Of a stretch of 64,000 nucleotides of DNA, positions 8,752 through 16,874 are shown one piece after another. This DNA comes from Vibrio sp. YMD68. Its GTDB lineage: Bacteria; Pseudomonadota; Gammaproteobacteria; Enterobacterales; Vibrionaceae. The stretch's first letter is position 1; each line of letters opens with the position of its first letter. Under the pieces are notes generated by a model. That model saw only the letters and a program-made list of their open reading frames with translations. It was not told the origin of the DNA and searched no databases. The position numbers and the translations under genes are program-made. The stretch is from positions 992,001 through 1,056,000 of the forward strand of contig NZ_CP124614.1 of the NCBI RefSeq assembly GCF_029958905.1, given 5' to 3'.

Positions 8752-10823
8752 TGGCGATTGAAATGTACAACCACTGCGTCTTGTGTAATCCAGAGGTTAA
8801 CTGGTTAGAAGTGGAGTTTCGCAGTGAAAACGATGAGCCAATTAACAACTTAATCGTGACTATTACTAACCCAAGCACGCTGCAAACCCACACGATGACC
8901 GCTTATCAGGGATATTGTGTGTTTGGTCATATTGCCGCTGGAGAATGGGTAATCAGTGTCGAAACCGAAAACCTCCTAACCACGGTTGAACAATACAAAA
9001 GTCGCAAGGAGGGAGAGCCATCCCCTGTAAAAGCAAGAGCAGAAAAGGAACTCGGCGCGGCTCATAAAAATGACAAAAAATACCATTTGGTTAGTGTCGG
9101 GGATTTATGGGAGACGCCCCCCGAAGACACCTTTCTGACGGAGCATCACAGCGCAATCATGAGTAATGTGCGTGCAGAGCTGAATGGGGTTCGAGCGTGG
9201 CACAACGCGACCGTTGTACTAGAGATAAAGGCACTACGCAGCTACATGCCGATGATTGTGGATACCGATGAGTTTAACCTCATCAATAGTTATACTTTTG
9301 CTTTGTTGTCGCAACTCGCTTATGCCAATAATGAGTATGGCGATCCAAGAAATGAAAAGGTGCCGCAAGGTGGGCATGATGAAATTTTAAAATCATTGAA
9401 AGCGAAGCAGAGGCCAACGTATTCAGCGGGGAGTGAAGTCACTTGGTTACTTGACGAAATACCATACTCACAAGCACTGCAAGGGGAGTTTTACCGTGAT
9501 GACACCATAGGCGCTGAAGGTTACATTTTCAGTAATGATGATATTGCTATTATTGGTGTCAGAGGCACTGAAACCCATTTTATCAACGATGACGCCTTTC
9601 AGGTTGGCAACAACAAACAAGCCGCTTTAGTTACACAGGTCAGCTCAACACTCCCAATATTGAAAGTAACAGAGGTTGTGGATGGGGTGTTAGCGGCAAT
9701 CGGCTCTCCTGGTTATCAAGACGTAATCAGCGACATTGATGCATCTCAAATTACACCACCAGAATTTGAGGGGGCGTATGTGCATCAAGGGTTTTATCAA
9801 TATGCAATTGCGCTGTGGAAACCAATTGATGACGCAATACTAAAGTATCATGAAGGAAAAGAAATTTACATTTGTGGACATAGTCTCGGTGGCGCAGGCG
9901 CTTTACTCTTGAGCGGCCTTATTCAAGATACCTATGCCCCATCATCATTGCGCCTCTACACCTACGGCATGCCTCGTACGGGCACTCACAGCTTTGTAAA
10001 ACGTTACCGCTCAATTGTTCACCATAGACATGTGAATAATCACGACCTCGTGGCCCAAATCCCCATGCGATGGATGAACACCAACCCACATGATACAAAC
10101 GACTCGATACCTTTATGGAAGTATCTATCGCCGGCCTTGTACCTATGGGATTCACTTAAAGAGCGAATCATGGACAACGATGATGACAACTACCAACACC
10201 ATGGCAATCTCATTCAACTGTTGACCTACAGCCAAGCAAAACATCACCCTGACGATGTTAAACAAGTTATGCTAACGGAAAAGCAGACGCACATCACCAG
10301 TTTGACATTGGCGTCCAATAAAACCGAAGACTCGTACCGTTTGGCCAAAACATTAAGTAACGATCACATTGATATTAATGGCTATGTCGACACCATTACG
10401 CAGTCGGGAGCGGATCATCTGTTGGGCGAATATATCCCGAACTTGAAACAACAAATCATACTGTTGCTTGACAAAACCTCAACGGAGAATTATCAATCAG
10501 CTCAACATATAATCCAACAGACAGAAGCAAGGTTACTGAAAGCTTACCGCGCACTCAAAGAAGATGAAGTAAACGCCTTAGCAATGCACGCTATTTCAAG
10601 AAAAGACCCTGCCGCCCACGTGCAGCGAGAGCATGAACGTTCACAGGCAATCTTTGCGGTCAGACAAGAAATTAAGTTGACGGAAAAAATAACGCTGAAT
10701 GTTCAGAGAGTGAGAAAAGAGCTTAATGCTTTAGTAACAACGCCTGAGTTATTACCAAGCGAACAGTTGCTGTTTGGTGACCAAACCATAGATATACAAA
10801 CGGTTAAGGAGCAATTGCAATGA
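8751..10823 (+). CDS. T6SS lipase effector, class 3 lipase fold (Tle2/TseL-like)
   Basis: 690 aa. An alpha/beta-hydrolase core carries GHSLGG at residues 376-381 (nucleophile Ser378). A likely catalytic Asp432 lies in NHDLVAQIP, and a His follows in YQHHGN (483/484). IGVRGTE near residue 270 is the usual oxyanion-region motif of class 3 lipases. The N-terminal ~100 residues (CVLCNPEVNWLEVEFR...) form a beta-rich cargo domain also seen at the start of the Tle1 protein downstream. Such effectors hydrolyse phospholipids of target-cell membranes; TseL of V. cholerae is the closest known type. It lies between its adaptor and a membrane-anchored immunity candidate. Tle class is tentative; lipase assignment is firm. 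Confidence 0.85.
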   Translation: MAIEMYNHCVLCNPEVNWLEVEFRSENDEPINNLIVTITNPSTLQTHTMTAYQGYCVFGHIAAGEWVISVETENLLTTVEQYKSRKEGEPSPVKARAEKELGAAHKNDKKYHLVSVGDLWETPPEDTFLTEHHSAIMSNVRAELNGVRAWHNATVVLEIKALRSYMPMIVDTDEFNLINSYTFALLSQLAYANNEYGDPRNEKVPQGGHDEILKSLKAKQRPTYSAGSEVTWLLDEIPYSQALQGEFYRDDTIGAEGYIFSNDDIAIIGVRGTETHFINDDAFQVGNNKQAALVTQVSSTLPILKVTEVVDGVLAAIGSPGYQDVISDIDASQITPPEFEGAYVHQGFYQYAIALWKPIDDAILKYHEGKEIYICGHSLGGAGALLLSGLIQDTYAPSSLRLYTYGMPRTGTHSFVKRYRSIVHHRHVNNHDLVAQIPMRWMNTNPHDTNDSIPLWKYLSPALYLWDSLKERIMDNDDDNYQHHGNLIQLLTYSQAKHHPDDVKQVMLTEKQTHITSLTLASNKTEDSYRLAKTLSNDHIDINGYVDTITQSGADHLLGEYIPNLKQQIILLLDKTSTENYQSAQHIIQQTEARLLKAYRALKEDEVNALAMHAISRKDPAAHVQREHERSQAIFAVRQEIKLTEKITLNVQRVRKELNALVTTPELLPSEQLLFGDQTIDIQTVKEQLQ

Positions 10824-11518
10824 GTATCAAAGAGCGAACATTATCGATGGTACTTATCGCTACCACAGCAATAACATTGATTTATTATTTGGCGCCATCG
10901 GAGAAAATATGGGGAGCTGGTGAAGAGCCTTATATGGTGATTGCTGGGAAAAAACCATTGGATGCGAAGATCAGTGTTCGAGTGAACTACTTTGGGCGTG
11001 GAGAAAACTGCTCGGGGTGGTCATGGAGTGCTGCCAGTGGTGATGTGAAAAAAGGGATTTACAATGAAAGTTTCAACATTGAACACAATTTTTCACAAGC
11101 TAAAGACGCTTATGAACTACGGATCCCATACCAACCAAGGCAGCCAGAGACAAACTGCATTACTCAACTATCTAATATGGAAGTGAAATTAGTTAATGCC
11201 TTCGATACCGTGGGGTTTGCAAATTTACGCATTCACCGATCAGGGACTGATTATGACAACAAACCGATGGATGTGAGTTCGAAAGTCGAAGCTAGAATGT
11301 GTGAGCCCTTTTACTCTCAAAAGTATGATAGATGGACAAATGGTTTTGGCTGCCACTTTTATGTTAATGATAAAAAAACATCAAAATCCAAAGAGTTTAA
11401 CGCTTATACGATTCACTTCGATTTCTCTCAATTCAATGACAATACGGTGATCCACTACGACATTTTAGCCGGTGATGATTACCGCAGTACTCCATTAGAT
11501 CCACAAACAGGAAAATAA
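10820..11518 (+). CDS. Candidate immunity protein for the lipase effector
   Basis: 232 aa, overlapping the effector by ATGA. A single N-terminal hydrophobic segment (about residues 9-25, LSMVLIATTAITLIYYLA) is followed by a soluble ~200-residue domain with four or more cysteines, predicted periplasmic. That is where immunity proteins against T6SS lipases act. No family was recognised. The role is inferred from position (directly after the toxin, before PAAR) and topology. Confidence 0.6.
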   Translation: MSIKERTLSMVLIATTAITLIYYLAPSEKIWGAGEEPYMVIAGKKPLDAKISVRVNYFGRGENCSGWSWSAASGDVKKGIYNESFNIEHNFSQAKDAYELRIPYQPRQPETNCITQLSNMEVKLVNAFDTVGFANLRIHRSGTDYDNKPMDVSSKVEARMCEPFYSQKYDRWTNGFGCHFYVNDKKTSKSKEFNAYTIHFDFSQFNDNTVIHYDILAGDDYRSTPLDPQTGK

Positions 11519-11520
11519 TC

Positions 11521-11805
11521 ATGGCAAAAGGCGCACTTGTTGGAGATATTGGCTCTGGGCATGATGGGTTTCCACCTACGCCCATTATATCAGGCTCATC
11601 GACGGTTAAGATTGATGGCCGTGCAGTGGCAAGGCAAGGGGATCCACTAGAGCCTCACGACAAACCCAAGCACCCTAAACACCCAAGAGCCATCAAAGAA
11701 GGTTCAAAAACAGTCATAATTGATGGTAAACCTGCTGCACGTGTCGGTGATGCTATCTCATGTGGTGGCATCATTGTTGGTGGCTCTTCAGTGAATATAG
11801 GTTAG
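11521..11805 (+). CDS. PAAR spike-tip protein, copy 1
   Basis: 94 aa PAAR protein that caps the VgrG spike. PAAR-type features: MAKGALVGDIGSGHDG, two STVKIDGRAVARQGD / KTVIIDGKPAARVGD repeats and metal-ligand candidates His14, a central histidine cluster and Cys81 in SCGG. It is nearly identical to the second PAAR gene at 15355: one synonymous difference and one His-to-Pro change at about residue 52. It starts 2 nt after the preceding stop. Confidence 0.92.
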   Translation: MAKGALVGDIGSGHDGFPPTPIISGSSTVKIDGRAVARQGDPLEPHDKPKHPKHPRAIKEGSKTVIIDGKPAARVGDAISCGGIIVGGSSVNIG

Positions 11806-11960
11806 GAGCCCCTCTCCCCGAACTTACTGAAAATATACTCTCAAATAAGTCTTGGAAACAGCGGTATGGTTATCATAAGCAGTCACTCTAAGAAACGGTG
11901 ATGTATCGAGTTAAACAGTGGCTAGGGAACAATTAAATATAAGTTGCAAGTTGTTAAAAC
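11521..11960 (+). repeat. 440-bp direct repeat, copy A (PAAR gene plus 155-bp tail)
   Basis: Matches 15355-15794 with no gaps and three substitutions that I could count. The match begins at the start codon of PAAR and ends abruptly at GTTGTTAAAAC, after which the two loci are unrelated. Copy A runs straight into the middle of a DUF4123 gene. Confidence 0.95.
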
Positions 11961-12474
11961 CCTTCTTTGGGCTTTTTTAGAAGGTGAGGAAGTCTTGTTT
12001 CGTTTTTATGACCCAGTCGTCATTATTCCGATACTAAAAGCGATGGACGAGAGAGACCGTCTGTGCTTTTTAGGTAATATTGAGTCATGGTCACTCTGGG
12101 ATGGTGACCGTCAAAGGCTCTATAGCAACAGTGCAACCCAACAATTTGCATTGCAAGAGGCCCCCTGGTGGAAAATCAAAGAGACTCATCTCACACCAAA
12201 AGAAGATTTGACGCACATAGCCAGCAATATCGAACGTCGGCTCTGGGCAACGTTACCTCAAGCCATGAATGCTTTGCCTCGGCCTAAGCGCTTTATAGAA
12301 AGCGCATTACACCAATTTAAGAGCGCGCAAAGAGACGCAGAGGATGCCCAACTGTTCGTCCTGTCTTGTCTTACCAAAGAGAGTAAGATAGACATCAATG
12401 ACATTGCGCTCGCCATGCATTTATCCTCCACCGAAGTCGAACAATTGAATACATTCATAAGAGAGTTAACATGA
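11944..12474 (+). pseudogene. DUF4123 adaptor gene lacking its 5' part
   Basis: From 11961 the frame encodes the middle and C-terminal part of a DUF4123 adaptor (EGEEVLFRFYDPVVIIPIL aligns with GEKVFFPFYKPDDLATML of the intact adaptor; PWWKIKETHL matches PWWVIKTHHL). About 110 N-terminal residues are missing. The only in-frame start upstream is a TTG at 11944 inside the repeat tail, without a Shine-Dalgarno sequence. The 3' end is intact and overlaps the Tle1 gene by ATGA, so translational coupling may persist. Best read as a remnant created when the repeat was joined here; a short functional C-terminal product cannot be excluded. Confidence 0.8.
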
Positions 12475-14525
12475 TATTTGGAGCCTTAGGGGTGAGTGAG
12501 CACTGTGTCCCTTGTGAAAGCTACACACATTGGATAGAAATTCATATTAGGGATGAGCATAATCAGCCTTTTCCAAACATCAAAGGTATTTTAGTGGATG
12601 GGAGCGGCGCGGCTTACCCTGTTGTTATTGGAGAGGCGCCCATTCGGCTTGTTAGCTTAGCACCAGGCCGTGTTTCCATTCAGTTTGAAAATAAAACTTG
12701 GCTCCATGAAACACAGAGCCGCCTACCCTATGAAGGAGGAGACCTACCTGTACAACGTTGGCTAGAAGATAACCCGACAGGTGGTAGTGGCTCTCCATGG
12801 ACGCATCACACGCTCACATTGGGGGACTTTGTTGAATTAGAAGAAGGGCAACAAATTCCTAGTCGCCATCAGAGAGAGGCGCTTGGCGTCGTTAAACTCG
12901 TCACTGACCAAAGTCACTTTGTGACCATTCAGGGGTGTCGCTACATTACGCTCCGTTTGGGCCTGTTTTTTGATGGTACCGCCAATAACACCTACAGCGC
13001 TCAGTGGGGGAAATCTCAGTTAGAAGCGCGTTATCAATATTGGAAAGCTGCGTATGATGCATCAAAAGAGATAGCGAGAGCGCCAGATATTCATCCAACA
13101 CAGTTCATCGAGCAATGTTTTGATTGGGGGGAGGTAAAGAGCAGCGCAGCCAGCGAGCTCACCAACATTCAGAAGCTCTTCGATTTATACCAAAGTAACA
13201 CCTTTAATGAGCATCAAACCGTCTTCCGTTTTGCTCACTACATCACGGGGATAGGAACAAGCAACAGTACAGATATTGCCAAGGCTGAAGAAGATGACCC
13301 AGGCTTGGGCTTTGGTATGGGTAAATTCGGCATTATTGAAAAAGTCACGACTGGCATTGAGGGTGTGTGTGGGGAACTTAGAAAAATTCTAGATCGTGAA
13401 AAGGTAATTTATGATGGTTTTAATAAGCTGGAGTTTGATGTCTTTGGTTTCAGTCGAGGCGCCGCCGCCGCTCGGCACTGCATTAATACCGTATTGGGAG
13501 GGCAGCAAAGTTTATTCTCTCAAGCGTTCATCCGCACATTACAGACGCTAGAAGGTGATTACACCCTAACCGCCGACTTTGATTGGGATAAAAACAAACA
13601 CTGCGAGGTGATGTTTGCGGGGCTCTTTGATACCGTCACCGCTTATGGAGTAGCGCATAACAGCAAGAATGAGCCCGTACGACTCTGGTTAGACCCAGAC
13701 CGAGTACGCAAGGCTGTGCATCTTGTGGCGAATAAGCACACCGAATATCGGTATAATTTCAGCCTGAACAAACTCAACCCAGCTCCTCACTTTGACGAAC
13801 TCGTCCTTCCTGGCGCACATTCTGACATTGGAGGTGGGTATCACTCTCGCATGGCTTTCTCTCAAGACGATTTTTTACTGCCATTACTCGAGAATAAACG
13901 CATTTACACCGCTAAAAACGCTGACCTTTCATTTTTTGGAAAAAATAAGCAATTTGAAGCGCTGACAGCCGAGTTAGAAAAGGTGTTAGATGCTGAAGTT
14001 AAACATGGCTGGCAGAGGGAAGATTACTTACTCACGCCCCCCGAAGTCACTTATGAGGCGAAAAACACCAGCGGCGCTCAGGCTCATCTACTCTATCGAA
14101 AGTGTACGGAAGGGGATTTATCACGCCTCTACTTACGAGTGATGTATGGATTGGCTGAGTTTGCGGGCGTGCCTGTTTATGACAAAGAGGAAGGTCCTGA
14201 GGTTTGGATATGCACAGAGAGTGAAAAAAGCTCTCACCTTTACTACCCCGTGCAAAGTAAGCTGCTATACCCACATCAGCCAGCTCTGCCTCCCTATCCT
14301 TTTGGAAAACTGTGCCAAGGTGCGCTCGATAACGCAAAAGCCGGGAATGTGGACAAAATACAACAACTCTTAGGCTCTCAAGATATGCTCGATAACTTCA
14401 TGGAGCTGGGGCTAATCCATCATTCATCCGATATGGATGACGTGTTGGGTCTTGATTTAATTACCCCGAATAAACCACATACCATCAATAACCGCTATGA
14501 GCGCGAGGAGTACGACGGTGAATAA
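12471..14525 (+). CDS. T6SS phospholipase effector Tle1 (DUF2235)
   Basis: 684 aa. The DUF2235 alpha/beta-hydrolase domain spans about residues 165-500: LGLFFDGTANN near 165, the nucleophile motif GFSRG at 326-330 (Ser328) within FDVFGFSRGAAAARH, then FAGLFDTVTAYG and the acid/His region HSDIGGGYH. The N-terminal ~150 residues are a beta-rich cargo domain starting CVPCESYTHWIEI, like the first effector's. Tle1 enzymes are phospholipases A delivered by T6SS into the periplasm of rivals. It is preceded by a truncated DUF4123 gene and followed by a DUF2931 lipoprotein, the usual Tle1 immunity family. Confidence 0.92.
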   Translation: MIFGALGVSEHCVPCESYTHWIEIHIRDEHNQPFPNIKGILVDGSGAAYPVVIGEAPIRLVSLAPGRVSIQFENKTWLHETQSRLPYEGGDLPVQRWLEDNPTGGSGSPWTHHTLTLGDFVELEEGQQIPSRHQREALGVVKLVTDQSHFVTIQGCRYITLRLGLFFDGTANNTYSAQWGKSQLEARYQYWKAAYDASKEIARAPDIHPTQFIEQCFDWGEVKSSAASELTNIQKLFDLYQSNTFNEHQTVFRFAHYITGIGTSNSTDIAKAEEDDPGLGFGMGKFGIIEKVTTGIEGVCGELRKILDREKVIYDGFNKLEFDVFGFSRGAAAARHCINTVLGGQQSLFSQAFIRTLQTLEGDYTLTADFDWDKNKHCEVMFAGLFDTVTAYGVAHNSKNEPVRLWLDPDRVRKAVHLVANKHTEYRYNFSLNKLNPAPHFDELVLPGAHSDIGGGYHSRMAFSQDDFLLPLLENKRIYTAKNADLSFFGKNKQFEALTAELEKVLDAEVKHGWQREDYLLTPPEVTYEAKNTSGAQAHLLYRKCTEGDLSRLYLRVMYGLAEFAGVPVYDKEEGPEVWICTESEKSSHLYYPVQSKLLYPHQPALPPYPFGKLCQGALDNAKAGNVDKIQQLLGSQDMLDNFMELGLIHHSSDMDDVLGLDLITPNKPHTINNRYEREEYDGE

Positions 14526-15342
14526 AAATCATCAATCAGCTGCTGCCCTCGCTTTGTTATTTAGTTTGATGGGGTGCTCAGAGCAAGATTACCCTGACGA
14601 TGAATGGTTCGGAGCTTGGCGCATTGGAGCGGCCATTTCTTACAACTACCCTGCGGGCATTACTCAAGCGTATGGGGTGAATTATGAGGAAGACTGGACC
14701 AGCATGATGTTGCCGTATGGGGGGCTGTTGCAATCTCGTTATGACATGGAAAAATACCGTGAATATATCTCCCCTGACTACGACGGCTATGCATTGCCTT
14801 TGGGGGTGCCAGTGAACTATACCCCTTTCCAGCTGGGCTCTGGAATAAAATCCTTGCCGGATGAGCTTTATATCTACTGGGGAAGTCACGGCTATCGATA
14901 CGCGACGGTCGTTGAGGTCACCCCGCAAATCAAAGCGGCCATGGTGAAAGTTTATCCACACCCAAGAGGTAGAACTCGAAGCTGCTATCAAACTGAATTT
15001 CTGTTTGGCTTTCTCCCAGATGGGAGGACGAAACTCTGGCTTGATGGGTGTCTTTTGTTAACTTACGTTGGGGAATACAAACCAACCAAGGCGGTGCCTA
15101 CCCCTCCACCAAAACCAGAAAATAAACCTAAAGCGCTCACGCCAGAGCAAATTGAACAACATGGACACCTACTTTTTGATACTGAACCTTCAAAGAAGCC
15201 TGAGCCGCCAAAAGCATACCCAAGACCCTCGCGTGACGACCCTATCCCTTGGGATAAAGTGAATCAAGTGTGGGTGGACCCAGACCGTACAGTGCAAAAT
15301 CTTGATGATGTGATATCACCCACATCGCTAACAAACAAGTAA
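14518..15342 (+). CDS. DUF2931 lipoprotein, immunity to Tle1 (Tli1-type)
   Basis: 274 aa from the GTG at 14518, chosen because GGAG lies 8 nt upstream and the protein then begins directly with a lipoprotein signal peptide ending in the lipobox SLMGC. It overlaps the tle1 stop by 8 nt. The body (EWFGAWRIGAAISYNYPAGI... and DELYIYWGSHG) matches DUF2931, known as periplasmic lipoproteins that neutralise Tle1 phospholipases. The C-terminal ~80 residues are proline-rich and probably disordered. Confidence 0.82.
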   Translation: MNKNHQSAAALALLFSLMGCSEQDYPDDEWFGAWRIGAAISYNYPAGITQAYGVNYEEDWTSMMLPYGGLLQSRYDMEKYREYISPDYDGYALPLGVPVNYTPFQLGSGIKSLPDELYIYWGSHGYRYATVVEVTPQIKAAMVKVYPHPRGRTRSCYQTEFLFGFLPDGRTKLWLDGCLLLTYVGEYKPTKAVPTPPPKPENKPKALTPEQIEQHGHLLFDTEPSKKPEPPKAYPRPSRDDPIPWDKVNQVWVDPDRTVQNLDDVISPTSLTNK

Positions 15343-15354
15343 AGGAGAGCATCC

Positions 15355-15639
15355 ATGGCAAAAGGCGCACTTGTTGGAGATATAGGCTCTGGGCATGATG
15401 GGTTTCCACCTACGCCCATTATATCAGGCTCATCGACGGTTAAGATTGATGGCCGTGCAGTGGCAAGGCAAGGGGATCCACTAGAGCCTCACGACAAACC
15501 CAAGCCCCCTAAACACCCAAGAGCCATCAAAGAAGGTTCAAAAACAGTCATAATTGATGGTAAACCTGCTGCACGTGTCGGTGATGCTATCTCATGTGGT
15601 GGCATCATTGTTGGTGGCTCTTCAGTGAATATAGGTTAG
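15355..15639 (+). CDS. PAAR spike-tip protein, copy 2
   Basis: 94 aa, same family and features as copy 1, with Pro in place of one His in the central His/Pro-rich stretch. It has a better Shine-Dalgarno sequence (AAGGAG, 8 nt before the ATG) than copy 1. It closes the Tle1 cassette. Two nearly identical PAAR tips behind one VgrG would let two different effectors be fired on the same spike type; that use is inference. Confidence 0.92.
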   Translation: MAKGALVGDIGSGHDGFPPTPIISGSSTVKIDGRAVARQGDPLEPHDKPKPPKHPRAIKEGSKTVIIDGKPAARVGDAISCGGIIVGGSSVNIG

Positions 15640-15794
15640 GAGCCCCTCTCCCCGAACTTACTGAAAATATACTCTCAAATAAGTCTTGGAAACAGCGGTA
15701 TGGTTATCATAAGCAGTCACTCTAAGAAACGGTGATGTATCGAGTTAAACAGCGGCTAGGGAACAATTAAATATAAGTTGCAAGTTGTTAAAAC
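15355..15794 (+). repeat. 440-bp direct repeat, copy B
   Basis: Second copy of the PAAR-plus-tail repeat (see 11521-11960). After its end the DNA turns into an unrelated stretch with broken genes on the minus strand. The distance between copies is 3,834 bp, the size of one cassette. Confidence 0.95.
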
Positions 15795-15942
15795 TGAAGC
15801 ATCAAAGACTCATCAACCAAAGCTGAAAGTATCAAGATGAACAAACAGATGTGTAGAAGTAACTCATCAGAGCCAGTATTTAAAGGAAATAAATTTATGT
15901 ACGGAAAAGTGACTTGCTGGGTTTCAGGCAGAGAGTTTAGAC

Positions 15943-16056
15943 TCATTCTAGAGACTGTTCAATCCCTTGTGTAATAGCATCCAGTGCATCGTGCGCTTGC
16001 TTTTTGGTGATGTCGGCTTGCTCTGAGATAACATCGATAAGTTGGGTTTTATTCAT
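15943..16056 (-). pseudogene. Truncated HU-like DNA-binding protein gene
   Basis: 37 codons. MNKTQLIDVISEQADITKKQ and the helix after it match the first third of HU alpha/beta chains (about 90 aa); the frame then ends at TGA just after EQSLE. The beta-arm and DNA-binding residues are absent, so it cannot act as HU. It lies 150 bp beyond the end of repeat copy B, among other decayed genes. Confidence 0.72.
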
Positions 16057-16084
16057 TTGAATGTCCTATGGTTGTTTTAATCGT

Positions 16085-16231
16085 TTAAAGCTCGAACTGT
16101 TTATCAAATTCTTGTTGCTCTTGCCACTGTTCAATTTTCTTACGTGTCTCATGGGCTGTGACATCACTCTTTACACGCTTTAGCTTTGGTACGCTCTCTA
16201 CGTCTTTCTTAATCTTAGTTTTCTTTGTCAT
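16085..16231 (-). CDS. Small basic hypothetical protein
   Basis: 48 aa (MTKKTKIKKDVESVPKLKRV...), very lysine-rich at the N-terminus and Gln/Glu-rich at the C-terminus (KKIEQWQEQQEFDKQFEL). A clear GGAGGG lies 7 nt before the ATG, the main reason to list it. No family recognised. The HU remnant follows at 29 nt and could be cotranscribed. Confidence 0.45.
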   Translation of the reverse strand: MTKKTKIKKDVESVPKLKRVKSDVTAHETRKKIEQWQEQQEFDKQFEL

Positions 16232-16258
16232 GACATTTCCCTCCGCCAACAAACGGCA

Positions 16259-16612
16259 TTAATGTTTCCACACTCTAGGGTTCGGCCCAAAGCGGTTGTG
16301 ATAAGGCTCCCCTTTCTTTAAAAGACCATAAAGCAAGAATAACGTTCCAAGTACCGGAACCAGCCCCATGAATAGCTACCTAAAAGAATACCCAGAATCA
16401 TGAAGGCGACGACAAGAAGAGGTGATGAGAGCTGGGCAAGTCATTACGACATAACCTAAAAGAGCCGCTTCGCTGAACCAGTAGGAAACCACGCCATAAG
16501 CCAAGAATAAAGTGATGAGCACATGAATGATGAGAAAGCACCAGAAGCTTCGACGAGTTAATCGTCCATTAAGCCGAAAACTGTGTCTTAGTACTTTTAG
16601 ATACTCCACCAC
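16259..16612 (-). pseudogene. DUF805 membrane protein gene with an internal amber codon
   Basis: Reading through, 117 codons encode a typical DUF805 protein: LRHSFRLNGRLTRRSFW at the start, hydrophobic spans, the RRLHDSGYSF signature near residue 70 and an ending GEPYHNRFGPNPR. Codon 79 (16376-16378) is TAG where the family commonly has Trp (TGG), so the product would stop at 78 aa. One base change explains it. Either a recent nonsense mutation or a sequencing error. Confidence 0.75.
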
Positions 16613-16710
16613 CTTCCCCTATTAAAAATTCCCATAAAAATCAACTTGCTTTAGATAGAATAGCACCATGGCATCATGTTGCATTGATTAAAGTGACAGG
16701 GCGACTGGCT

Positions 16711-16726
16711 GTGACAGCTCTGTCAC
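16711..16726. promoter_or_regulatory. Palindrome upstream of the LysM-nuclease gene
   Basis: GTGACAG-CT-CTGTCAC is a perfect 7-2-7 palindrome; an additional GTGACAG half-site lies at 16693-16699, 18 bp upstream. It sits about 150 bp before the toxin gene. A regulator site is plausible; the binding protein is unknown. Confidence 0.4.
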
Positions 16727-16874
16727 TTAGTTCATCTTAAACTATTAGCTAATAGGAGTGAGCAATGGTAAATGTGATGTCTATTCAATCAATTTAATAT
16801 ATCAACCATGGATGAGCCGACAAGATATGGGATAATATTACTCTCATTACCTTATTTCTCAGCAAGGACGGACT

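Noticed and set aside
16669..16683. Second sigma-54-like sequence TGGCATCATGTTGCA before the nuclease toxin
   Set aside because: GG and GC are 9 nt apart instead of the strictly required 10, and no dyad array lies upstream.
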